A stretch of DNA of 64,000 nt from Curtobacterium caseinilyticum (GTDB taxonomy: Bacteria > Actinomycetota > Actinomycetes > Actinomycetales > Microbacteriaceae): positions 62,001 to 126,000 of the forward strand of contig NZ_JAUCMN010000010.1 in NCBI RefSeq assembly GCF_030363035.1, in the 5' to 3' direction. This document shows positions 54,988 to 64,000 of the stretch, piece after piece. The stretch's first letter is position 1. Every line of letters starts with the position of its first letter. Made by a program: the position numbers and the translations under genes. The notes under the pieces are model-generated. The model was not told where the DNA came from, searched no databases, and saw only the letters and a program-made list of their open reading frames with translations.

Positions 54988-55962
54988 CTACAGCCAGTCC
55001 TTCGTCCTGAAGACGCGGTAGAGCACGAGCGAGGTCGCGACGATGAGCGACACCGAGGCGAGCAGGCCGCTCCAGTGCCCCTCGCCCGGGAACGTCACGT
55101 TCTGGCCGAAGAACCCGGTGATCGCCGTCGGGATCGCGATGATCGCCGCCCAGCTCGTCACCTTCTTCATCACCGTGTTCTGCCGGTTCGACGCCAGGTT
55201 CAGGTTGGTGTCGAGCACGCTCGACACCGCGTCGCGGAGCTGCTCGACCGAGTCGGCGATCGACACCAGGTGGTCCTCGACGTCGCGGAAGTACGGACGG
55301 ATGCCGTCGACGATGGTCTCGGCGTCGCCGTGCAGCAGGGACCCGACGCTGTCCCGCGTCGGCACGACCTGGCGGCGGAGCACCCCGAGCGCCTTCCGGA
55401 GCCGGAACGACCGCCGCTGGATCTGCTGCTCGCGGGGGTCCCCGTGCTCGAACAGGTCGTCCTCGAGGTCGTCGATGCGCGCCTCGACGTCCTCGACGGC
55501 ACTCGTCGCGTGGTCGACGACGGCGTCGAGCAGGCCCCAGACCAGCCACGGCACCCCGTGGTCGGCCAGGTCGGCGTTCGCGTCGAGACGTCGCTCGACG
55601 GAGCGCAGGTCGACCTCGGGGCCGTGGATGGTCACGAGCGCGTGGTGGGTGACGAACGCCTTCACCTCGTGCGTGACGAGGTCGCCCTCGTCGTCGAGGC
55701 CCTGCACGTCGTAGACCACCAGGAACAAGCTGTCCCGGTACCGGTCGAGCTTCGGTCGCTGCCCGCGCTCCAGGGCGTCCTCGACCGCGAGCGCGTGCAC
55801 GCCGAGCTCGTCCTCGACCTGCGCGAGCTCGGCGGGGGTCGGGTCGACGTGGTCCACCCAGACGAAGGTCCCGTCGTCGCGGTCCAGCAGGTCCGACACC
55901 CGCTCGACGGGGAAGTCCCGCTCCACCGCGGTGCCGTCCCGCCACGCCCGTGTCCCGACCAT
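54988..55962 (-). CDS. corA: CorA-family divalent cation transporter
   Basis: 324 aa. A large cytoplasmic N-terminal domain (LDRYRDSLFLVVYDVQGLDD, long helices with DVEARIDDLEDDLFEHG) and two C-terminal membrane helices, ending in the basic tail FRTKDWL. The loop joining the helices, normally YGMN in CorA, reads GFFGQN (AIPTAITGFFGQNVTFPG), a variant known among actinobacterial CorA-like proteins. Moves Mg2+ or Co2+, by family. Start ATG at 55962 with TAGGCT 7 bases upstream on the minus strand; in-frame codons further upstream lie in the otsA promoter region. Confidence 0.9.
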   Translation of the reverse strand: MVGTRAWRDGTAVERDFPVERVSDLLDRDDGTFVWVDHVDPTPAELAQVEDELGVHALAVEDALERGQRPKLDRYRDSLFLVVYDVQGLDDEGDLVTHEVKAFVTHHALVTIHGPEVDLRSVERRLDANADLADHGVPWLVWGLLDAVVDHATSAVEDVEARIDDLEDDLFEHGDPREQQIQRRSFRLRKALGVLRRQVVPTRDSVGSLLHGDAETIVDGIRPYFRDVEDHLVSIADSVEQLRDAVSSVLDTNLNLASNRQNTVMKKVTSWAAIIAIPTAITGFFGQNVTFPGEGHWSGLLASVSLIVATSLVLYRVFRTKDWL

Positions 55963-55969
55963 GGGGAGG

Positions 55970-55975
55970 AGCCTA
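55970..55975 (-). promoter_or_regulatory. -10 box (TAGGCT), leaderless corA
   Basis: TAGGCT on the minus strand, 7 bases before the ATG at 55962. A plus-strand TACCGT at 56013-56018 is a candidate -10 for otsA. Confidence 0.5.
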
Positions 55976-56069
55976 GTGACGGCGCCCCGGGAACCGACCG
56001 TCCGTCCGCTGGTACCGTCGGCCACGATCCCGGCGTCCGAGCCGGGGGGAACGGAGACACCACCACCCC

Positions 56070-57656
56070 ATGGCACCAGACACCGACCCCGACCGGTACG
56101 CCTTCGTCGTCGCATCGAACCGGCTCCCCGTCGACCGGGTCGTCGACGAGGACGGCAACGAGGGGTGGCGTCACTCGCCCGGCGGGTTGGTGACGGCCCT
56201 CGAGCCCGTCATGCGCGCCAACGACGGGGCGTGGGTCGGCTGGGTCGGCCAGCCCGACGTCGAGGTCGCACCGTTCGACAACGACGGCATCCACATCGTC
56301 CCGGTGCCGCTCAGTGCCGACGACGTCGAGGAGTACTACGAGGGGTTCAGCAACGACACCCTGTGGCCGCTGTACCACGACGTCATCGAGCACCCGAGCT
56401 ACCACCGCGACTGGTGGAACGCCTACAAGCGCGTCAACGAGCGCTTCGCGGCCCAGATCGCCGAGATCGTCGAGCAGGACGGCATCGTCTGGGTGCAGGA
56501 CTACCAGCTGCAGCTCGTCCCGGCCCTGCTCCGCGCGAAGCGCCCCGACCTGACCATCGGCTTCTTCAACCACATCCCGTTCCCACCGGTGGGCATCTAC
56601 GCCCAGCTGCCCTGGCGTGCGCAGATCCTCGACGGCCTGCTCGGCGCCGACGTCATCGGCTTCCAGCGGCAGGACGACGCGAGCGACTTCCTCCGCGCGG
56701 TCCGGCACATCAAGGGCTACACGACCAAGGGCTCGACGATCGACGTGCCCGTGGACGACCCGGCCGCTCCCAGGAGCCGCAAGGGGATCACCGTCCGTCA
56801 CGTCGAGGCACGTCACTTCCCCATCTCGATCGACGCCGAGAGCTTCGAGGAGATCGCCCACCGGCCCGAGGTGCAGGCACGCGCCCGCGAGATCCGCGAG
56901 AGCCTCGGGAACCCGACCACGGTGCTGCTCGGCGTCGACCGCCTCGACTACACCAAGGGCATCCGCCACCGCATCAAGGCGTTCGGCGAGCTCGTCGAGG
57001 ACGGTCGCGTCGCCGTCGAGGACGCCACCCTCGTCCAGGTCGCCAGCCCGAGCCGCGAGCGCGTCGACACCTACGCAGCGCTCCGCGACGAGATCGAGCT
57101 CACCGTCGGCCGGATCAACGGCGACCTCGGCGTGATCGGCCACCAGCCGATCGCCTACCTGCACCACGGGTACCCGCGCGAGGAGATGGTGGCGCTCTAC
57201 CTGGCCGCCGACATCATGCTCGTCACCGCACTGCGCGACGGCATGAACCTCGTCGCCAAGGAGTACGTGGCCGCACGCTTCGACAACGACGGCGTGCTCA
57301 TCCTGTCCGAGTTCGCCGGCGCTGCTGACGAACTGAAGCAGGCCGTCATCGTCAACCCGCACGACATCGGTGCGCTCAAGGAGTCGATCCTGCGCGCGAT
57401 CGAGATGCCCCGCCGCGAGCGTTCGACGCGCATGCGCGCGCTCCGCAAGCGCGTCCGGGACAACGACGTGGCGCGCTGGTCGCGGTCGTTCCTCGAGGCG
57501 CTCGACCGGCACGCACCGCGGGGCTCCCGCATCGACCCGTCGGCCGACGGCGGCGAACGCCACCGCGAGGCGGAGGACGACGGCATGTCGATCTTCGACC
57601 AGGACGCCCAGCGGGCGCGCGCAGCCGAGGACACCCGGGAGGCACGTGGTGCCTGA
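56070..57656 (+). CDS. otsA: Alpha,alpha-trehalose-phosphate synthase (UDP/GDP-forming)
   Basis: 528 aa, GT20 family. N-terminal VVASNRLPVDR and SPGGLVTALEPVM form the glucose-6-P loop; WVQDYQLQLVPALLR, GFFNHIPFPPVGIYAQLPW, LLGVDRLDYTKGIRHRIKAF (donor-site Arg/Lys) and TALRDGMNLVAKEYVAA follow. It condenses a nucleotide-activated glucose with glucose-6-P to trehalose-6-P. The C-terminal about 55 residues are an acidic/Arg-rich extension beyond the catalytic core. Its stop overlaps the otsB start by 8 bases, so OtsA and OtsB are coupled. ATG at 56070; GGAG is rather far upstream (about 13 bases). Confidence 0.97.
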   Translation: MAPDTDPDRYAFVVASNRLPVDRVVDEDGNEGWRHSPGGLVTALEPVMRANDGAWVGWVGQPDVEVAPFDNDGIHIVPVPLSADDVEEYYEGFSNDTLWPLYHDVIEHPSYHRDWWNAYKRVNERFAAQIAEIVEQDGIVWVQDYQLQLVPALLRAKRPDLTIGFFNHIPFPPVGIYAQLPWRAQILDGLLGADVIGFQRQDDASDFLRAVRHIKGYTTKGSTIDVPVDDPAAPRSRKGITVRHVEARHFPISIDAESFEEIAHRPEVQARAREIRESLGNPTTVLLGVDRLDYTKGIRHRIKAFGELVEDGRVAVEDATLVQVASPSRERVDTYAALRDEIELTVGRINGDLGVIGHQPIAYLHHGYPREEMVALYLAADIMLVTALRDGMNLVAKEYVAARFDNDGVLILSEFAGAADELKQAVIVNPHDIGALKESILRAIEMPRRERSTRMRALRKRVRDNDVARWSRSFLEALDRHAPRGSRIDPSADGGERHREAEDDGMSIFDQDAQRARAAEDTREARGA

Positions 57657-58431
57657 GACCTCCACCGACCCGTCCGTCCTGACGTCGGCGCTCACGACGC
57701 TCGCGGCTGCGCCGCGACTGCTCGTCGCCCTGGACTTCGACGGCACGCTCGCTCCCTTCGCCGACGACCCGTCGCAGGTCGGGGCGCTGCCCGGGTCCTG
57801 GGCCGCCGTCCTCACCCTGCAGCGCGCCCGCGACACCGAGGTCGTCCTGGTGTCCGGCCGACCGCTCGAGGGGCTCGCCCGCGTCTCCCACGCCCCGGAG
57901 GGCATGGCGCTCGTCGGCTCGCACGGTGTCGAGTGGCGCGTCGACGGTCACGACGAGGCCGCGCTCAGCGACGACGAACTCGCGCGGGTCGCCCGCGTCG
58001 GTGCCGCACTCGATGCGGTCGGCGCGCGGTTCCCCGACGTCGTGATCGAGCACAAGCCGGCCGGGCACGGCGTGCACACGCGTCGGGCGACGGCCGAGGT
58101 CGCCGCCGAGGCGAACCGCGCCGCGCACGAGGCGGCGCACGAGGCCGACCCCGAGGTGCTCGAGCGCGGCGGGAAGGACATCCTCGAGTTCGCCGTCCGG
58201 CACGTCACGAAGGGCGACGCGGTCGACCGGCTGCGCGAGCTGCGCGGCGCGGACGCGGTGTTCTTCGCCGGTGACGACGTGACCGACGAGGACGCCTTCC
58301 GGGTGCTCCGCGACGGCGACGTGGGCGTGAAGGTGGGGGAGGGCGACACCCTCGCCGGTCACCGCGTGGCCGACCCGGCGGCGCTCACCGACGTCCTGAA
58401 GCAGTTGGCACGCCTGCGCGCCACGCGCTGA
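57649..58431 (+). CDS. otsB: Trehalose-6-phosphate phosphatase
   Basis: 260 aa, HAD superfamily. Motif I LDFDGTLAPF (Asp29 nucleophile, Asp31), motif II VLVSGRPLEGL, and motif IV FFAGDDVTDEDAFRVL with Lys in GKDILEF. It removes phosphate from trehalose-6-P made by OtsA. Two tandem GTG codons (57646, 57649); I choose 57649 because GGGAGG then lies 6 bases upstream. It overlaps otsA by 8 bases. The His/Ala-rich AAHEAAHEAD stretch is a helical cap-region feature. Confidence 0.96.
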   Translation: MPETSTDPSVLTSALTTLAAAPRLLVALDFDGTLAPFADDPSQVGALPGSWAAVLTLQRARDTEVVLVSGRPLEGLARVSHAPEGMALVGSHGVEWRVDGHDEAALSDDELARVARVGAALDAVGARFPDVVIEHKPAGHGVHTRRATAEVAAEANRAAHEAAHEADPEVLERGGKDILEFAVRHVTKGDAVDRLRELRGADAVFFAGDDVTDEDAFRVLRDGDVGVKVGEGDTLAGHRVADPAALTDVLKQLARLRATR

Positions 58432-58441
58432 GGACCCGGCC

Positions 58442-58457
58442 CCGCGCCTCCCGTCCG
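58442..58457. repeat. Half copy of the dispersed palindrome (right arm)
   Basis: CCGCGCCTCCCGTCCG matches the right arm of the palindrome at 4746; the left arm is absent. Immediately follows otsB. Confidence 0.5.
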
Positions 58458-58469
58458 CCTTTCCCGCAA

Positions 58470-58531
58470 AACGCAACCCTGGCGTCTCCTCGCAGCGCGA
58501 TACCGCTGCGAGGAATCGCCGACGTTGCGTT
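58470..58531. repeat. 62-base three-tier hairpin, REP-like
   Basis: AACGCAAC (58470-58477) pairs with GTTGCGTT (58524-58531), GGCG (58481-58484) with CGCC (58517-58520), and CCTCGCAGCG (58488-58497) with CGCTGCGAGG (58504-58513) around a 6-base loop. The sequence is lower in GC than its surroundings and unrelated to the other palindrome family. Confidence 0.75.
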
Positions 58532-58579
58532 CCGCGGAACGTCCGGCACGCGGTGTCCGTGTGGTATCCCAACTGGTCC

Positions 58580-58585
58580 TAGACT
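58580..58585 (+). promoter_or_regulatory. -10 box (TAGACT), leaderless ilvD
   Basis: TAGACT ends 6 bases before the ilvD ATG at 58592; no RBS. Confidence 0.6.
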
Positions 58586-58591
58586 GCCTCC

Positions 58592-60286
58592 ATGCCTGAC
58601 ATCGACGTGAAGCCGCGTAGCCGGGTCGTCACCGACGGGATCGAAGCGACCACCTCGCGTGGCATGCTCCGGGCCGTCGGCATGGGCGACGCAGACTGGG
58701 ACAAGCCGCAGATCGGGATCGCGTCCTCCTGGAACGAGATCACCCCCTGCAACCTCTCGCTCGACCGCCTCGCGCAGGGCGCGAAGGAGGGCGTGCACTC
58801 CGGCGGCGGGTACCCGCTGCAGTTCGGCACCATCTCCGTCTCGGACGGCATCTCGATGGGCCACGAGGGCATGCACTTCTCCCTGGTCTCGCGCGAGGTC
58901 ATCGCCGACAGCGTCGAGACCGTCGTGAACGCCGAGCGCCTGGACGGCACCGTCCTGCTCGCCGGCTGCGACAAGTCGCTGCCGGGCATGCTCATGGCCG
59001 CCGCGCGCCTGGACCTCGCGAGTGTCTTCCTCTACGCGGGCTCGGTCATGCCGGGCTACGTGAAGCAGGCGGACGGCTCCTTCAAGGAGGTCACCATCAT
59101 CGACTCCTTCGAGGGTGTCGGTGCGTGCAAGGCCGGCACGATGACCGAGGCCGAGCTCAAGGAGATCGAGTGCGCGATCGTCCCGGGCGAGGGCGCCTGC
59201 GGCGGGATGTACACGGCGAACACCATGGCGTCGGTCGCTGAAGCGCTCGGCATGTCGCTCCCGGGTTCCGCGGCACCGCCGAGCGCCGACCGTCGTCGTG
59301 ACTACTACGCGCACCGCTCCGGCGAGGCCGTGGTCAACATGCTGCGCCTCGGGCTCACCGCGCGCCAGATCCTGACCAAGGAGGCGTTCGAGAACGCCAT
59401 CACGGTCGCGATGGCGCTCGGCGGCTCGACGAACGTCGTCCTGCACCTCCTCGCGATCGCGCACGAGGCCGAGGTCGAGCTGTCCCTCGACGACTTCAAC
59501 CGCATCGGCTCGAAGGTCCCGCACCTGGCCGACATGAAGCCGTTCGGCAAGTACGTCATGGTCGACGTGGACCGCAACGGCGGCATCCCGGTGATCATGA
59601 AGGCACTGCTCGACGCCGGACTGCTGCATGGTGACGTGATGACCGTGACGGGCAAGACCCTCGCCGAGAACCTGGCCGAGATCGACCCGCCGGAGCTCGA
59701 CGGCGAGGTCTTCCGCAAGCTCGACAACCCGATCCACACCACCGGCGGCCTGACGATCCTCAAGGGCTCCTTCGCGCCCGACGGTGCGGTCGTCAAGACC
59801 GCAGGGTTCGACGCGGCCGTGTTCGAGGGACCCGCACGGGTGTTCGACCGCGAGCGCGCCGCGATGGACGCCCTGACCGAAGGCCGCATCCAGAAGGGCG
59901 ACGTGGTCGTCATCCGCTACGAGGGCCCGAAGGGCGGCCCGGGCATGCGCGAGATGCTCGCCATCACGGCGGCCATCAAGGGCGCGGGCCTCGGCAAGGA
60001 TGTACTACTGTTGACGGACGGACGATTCTCAGGCGGCACAACCGGCCTGTGCATCGGCCACATCGCACCGGAAGCCGTGGACGCAGGTCCAGTGGCATTC
60101 GTGCGCGATGGCGACCGCATCCGTGTCGACATCGCGGCTCGCTCGCTCGACCTACTGGTCGACGACGCCGAGCTGGAGGCCCGCCGAGAAGGCTGGGCCC
60201 CGCTGCCCCCGCGCTACACCCGCGGAGTCCTCGCGAAGTTCGCGAAGCTCGTCCAGTCCGCCGCCAAGGGCGCGGTCACGGGCTAG
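58592..60286 (+). CDS. ilvD: Dihydroxy-acid dehydratase
   Basis: 564 aa. Third enzyme of the branched-chain amino-acid pathway, dehydrating dihydroxy-acids to 2-keto acids. Iron-sulfur cysteines in [30 protein letters not shown] and [14 protein letters not shown]; substrate/metal blocks [16 protein letters not shown] and [20 protein letters not shown]. Leaderless start at ATG 58592. Codons in 60001-60130 are strikingly unlike the rest of the gene (GTA, CTA, TTG, TCA, ACA, CGA), a patch of local composition change within an intact protein. First gene of the ilv cluster. Confidence 0.98.
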   Translation: MPDIDVKPRSRVVTDGIEATTSRGMLRAVGMGDADWDKPQIGIASSWNEITPCNLSLDRLAQGAKEGVHSGGGYPLQFGTISVSDGISMGHEGMHFSLVSREVIADSVETVVNAERLDGTVLLAGCDKSLPGMLMAAARLDLASVFLYAGSVMPGYVKQADGSFKEVTIIDSFEGVGACKAGTMTEAELKEIECAIVPGEGACGGMYTANTMASVAEALGMSLPGSAAPPSADRRRDYYAHRSGEAVVNMLRLGLTARQILTKEAFENAITVAMALGGSTNVVLHLLAIAHEAEVELSLDDFNRIGSKVPHLADMKPFGKYVMVDVDRNGGIPVIMKALLDAGLLHGDVMTVTGKTLAENLAEIDPPELDGEVFRKLDNPIHTTGGLTILKGSFAPDGAVVKTAGFDAAVFEGPARVFDRERAAMDALTEGRIQKGDVVVIRYEGPKGGPGMREMLAITAAIKGAGLGKDVLLLTDGRFSGGTTGLCIGHIAPEAVDAGPVAFVRDGDRIRVDIAARSLDLLVDDAELEARREGWAPLPPRYTRGVLAKFAKLVQSAAKGAVTG

Positions 60287-60331
60287 CGTCGACACGTTCG
60301 AACCGCCATCCCTCCAGGCAAGGAACACCTC

Positions 60332-62151
60332 ATGCCCACGGAAGCCACTCCGCTGTCCGCGGCCACCGGTGCACGCCGGTCGCCGGAGATCCTGACCGGC
60401 TCGGGAGCCGTCCTCCGGACGCTCGAGCACCTCGGGATCACCGACGTCTTCGGCCTGCCCGGCGGCGCGATCATCCCGTTCTACGACGAGCTCATGGCGT
60501 CGACGACCATCCGGCACGTCCTCGTGCGCCACGAGCAGGGTGCCGGCCACGCCGCCGAAGGCTACGCCTCCTCGTCCGGCAAGGTCGGTGTCGCCATCGC
60601 GACGTCCGGTCCCGGGGCGACCAACCTCGTCACCGCGATCGCCGACGCCTACATGGACTCGGTGCCGTTCATCGCCATCACCGGGCAGGTGTTCTCGACC
60701 CTGATGGGGACGGACGCCTTCCAGGAAGCGGACATCGTCGGCATCACGATGCCGATCACGAAGCACTCCTTCCTCGTGACCGACCCGGCGGACATCCCGG
60801 CGACCCTCGCGGCGGCCCACCAGATCGCGACGACCGGTCGTCCCGGCCCGGTGCTCGTCGACATCACGAAGGACGCCCAGCAGAAGTCGGCGCCGTACGT
60901 CTGGCCGCCGAAGATCGACCTGCCCGGCTACCGCCCGGTCACCAAGGCCCACGGCAAGCAGATCACGGCGGCGGCACAGCTGCTGGCCGAGGCCGAGCGT
61001 CCGGTGCTCTACGTCGGCGGCGGGGTCGTCCGCTCCGGTGCGTCCGCCGAGCTCCTGCGCTTCGCCGAGGCCACCGGCGCCCCGGTCGTCACCACGCTCA
61101 TGGCTCGCGGCGCGTTCCCCGACTCGCACGCACAGCACCTGGGCATGCCGGGCATGCACGGCACGGTGCCCGCCGTGCTCGGGCTGCAGGACAGCGACCT
61201 CATCATCGCCCTCGGCGCACGGTTCGACGACCGTGTGACCGGCAAGGCGGACGAGTTCGCGCCGAACGCCAAGGTCGTGCACGTCGACATCGACCCGGCG
61301 GAGATCTCGAAGATCCGCTTCGCCGACGTGCCGATCGTGGGCGATGCCCGCGAGGTCCTCGTCGACCTGCTCGACGCGTGGGACGACGTGCCCGCCGAGC
61401 AGCGTGCCGACACCGGTGCCTGGTGGACGAAGCTCGACGAGCTCCGCCGCGACTTCCCGCTGGGGTACGCCGAGCCGACCGACGGGCTGCTGGCCCCGCA
61501 GGCGATCATCAAGCGCATCGGTGAGCTCAGCGGCCCCGAGGCCGTGTACGCCTCGGGGGTCGGACAGCACCAGATGTGGTCGGCCCAGTTCATCAAGTAC
61601 GAGCGGCCGAACGCGTGGCTGAACTCCGGCGGTGCCGGCACGATGGGCTACTCGGTGCCGGCCGCGATGGGCGCGAAGGTGGCCCAGCCGGACCGCGTGG
61701 TCTGGGCGATCGACGGCGACGGCTGCTTCCAGATGACGAACCAGGAGCTCGCGACCTGCGTCATCAACGACATCCCGATCAAGGTCGCGGTCATCAACAA
61801 CTCGTCGCTCGGCATGGTGCGCCAGTGGCAGACGCTGTTCTACGACGGCCGCCACTCGTTCACCGACCTCGAGACCGGTCACCAGAGCCGTCGGGTGCCG
61901 GACTTCGTCAAGCTCGCCGACGCGTACGGTGCCCTGGGCATCCGCGTCGAGCGGGCCGACCAGGTCGACGACGCCATCAAGCTGGCGCTCGAGACGAACG
62001 ACCGCCCCGTGGTGATCGACTTCGTGGTGAGTCGCGACTCCATGGTCTGGCCGATGGTCCCGCAGGGCGTCGGCAACTCCTCGATCGAGTACGCCCGCGA
62101 CCACGCGCCCAGCTGGGACGTCGAGGACGCCGACATGACCGGAGACCCCGC

Positions 62152-62155
<4 letters not shown>
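60332..62155 (+). CDS. ilvB: Acetolactate synthase, large (catalytic) subunit
   Basis: 607 aa, ThDP-dependent. Residues 1-28 precede the PYR domain: [20 protein letters not shown], and catalytic Glu68 in [16 protein letters not shown]. The middle domain has [13 protein letters not shown] (FAD site region). The PP domain carries the ThDP motif [18 protein letters not shown] ending in VAVINN. Condenses pyruvates, or pyruvate with 2-ketobutyrate. ATG at 60332 has AAGGAA 6 bases upstream. The stop overlaps the ilvN ATG (ATGA). Confidence 0.98.
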
Positions 62156-63775
<1,620 letters not shown>

Positions 63776-63798
63776 TCTGCGCAGCGACCACTCGATGA

Positions 63799-63830
63799 CG
63801 AGGCGGCGGTGCACGCGCACCGCCGCCTCG
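63799..63830 (+). terminator. Hairpin terminator of the ilv cluster
   Basis: 14-base perfect stem CGAGGCGGCGGTGC (63799-63812) / GCACCGCCGCCTCG (63817-63830) with loop ACGC, 24 bases after the ilvC stop. The remaining 170 bases to the window end hold nothing I can call. Confidence 0.9.
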
Positions 63831-64000
63831 CGATGTGACCCGAACGACATGCACCAGTACCCCTCCTGCTCCAGCGCCGATGCCCGGCGCGCCCCCGGCG
63901 TCCCCGCGACCCCGCGGTCCGGCGCCGCTCCCCGTCCCCTCGGCGTGTCCGCGGCCATGACGAGGAGTGGTCACGACCGTGTCCTCCGACGTGGGAGGAT

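Overview
The window is very GC-rich (roughly 70% by eye) DNA from a high-GC Gram-positive actinobacterium. The order of widely conserved genes (whiB2-type regulator, DUF3499, ahcY, mtrA-mtrB-lpqB, comF, hpf, secA, Rv3235-like, pdtaS-type kinase, whiB1) matches the mycobacterial and general actinobacterial arrangement. The wall-glycan genes and the protein families point to Microbacteriaceae, probably close to Curtobacterium. That placement is inference. I see no prophage, transposase, CRISPR array or integrase; this looks like ordinary chromosome.

Layout. 1-17.8 kb is a cell-envelope polysaccharide locus: ABC exporter (ATPase cut by the window edge, then permease), a lipoprotein coupled to a repeat-rich secreted protein, two glycosyltransferase genes (one a two-domain fusion), two O-antigen-ligase/Wzy-like membrane proteins, a GT-C-like membrane protein, an acyltransferase with an SGNH domain, manA and galE. 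17.9-25.5 kb holds whiB2-type regulator, a large membrane glycosyltransferase coupled to a DUF5719 protein, a degenerate metallopeptidase-family gene divergent from DUF3499, and ahcY. 25.7-33.5 kb is the RDD / SpoIIM / DUF58 / MoxR / DUF4350 / DUF4129 / GPDPase-membrane-domain locus, with five minus-strand genes joined by 1-4 base overlaps. 33.6-42.7 kb carries mtrA-mtrB-lpqB, comF, long-form hpf and secA. 42.7-46.7 kb carries an Rv3235-like gene, the pdtaS-like kinase, whiB1, a small membrane protein, bcp and tRNA-Lys(CTT). 46.6-50.4 kb holds a yigZ gene extended through a pentanucleotide microsatellite, a coupled XRE / ImmA-IrrE peptidase / seven-helix membrane-protein triad, and a structured intergenic region with a possible 43-codon gene. 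50.5-56 kb is transport (amino-acid permease, MscS, ArsB/NhaD-type permease, CorA). 56-58.4 kb is otsA-otsB (trehalose). 58.6-63.8 kb is ilvD-ilvB-ilvN-ilvC.

Three sequence-level themes stand out. First, a near-perfect 48-60 bp palindrome recurs at gene ends (five copies plus two half copies) and probably acts as a bidirectional terminator or REP-like element. Second, many genes have a TAnnnT -10 box 6-10 bases before the start codon and no Shine-Dalgarno sequence, the pattern of leaderless transcripts; I used it to choose starts. Third, several spacers carry short tandem arrays (5, 19, 27, 62 and 69 bp units), two of which touch coding sequence.

The best candidates for something undescribed are the regulator-peptidase-membrane-protein triad at 47.6-49.5 kb, the dyad-rich spacer with a putative small gene at 49.5-49.7 kb, and the microsatellite-extended yigZ that runs antisense through tRNA-Lys.
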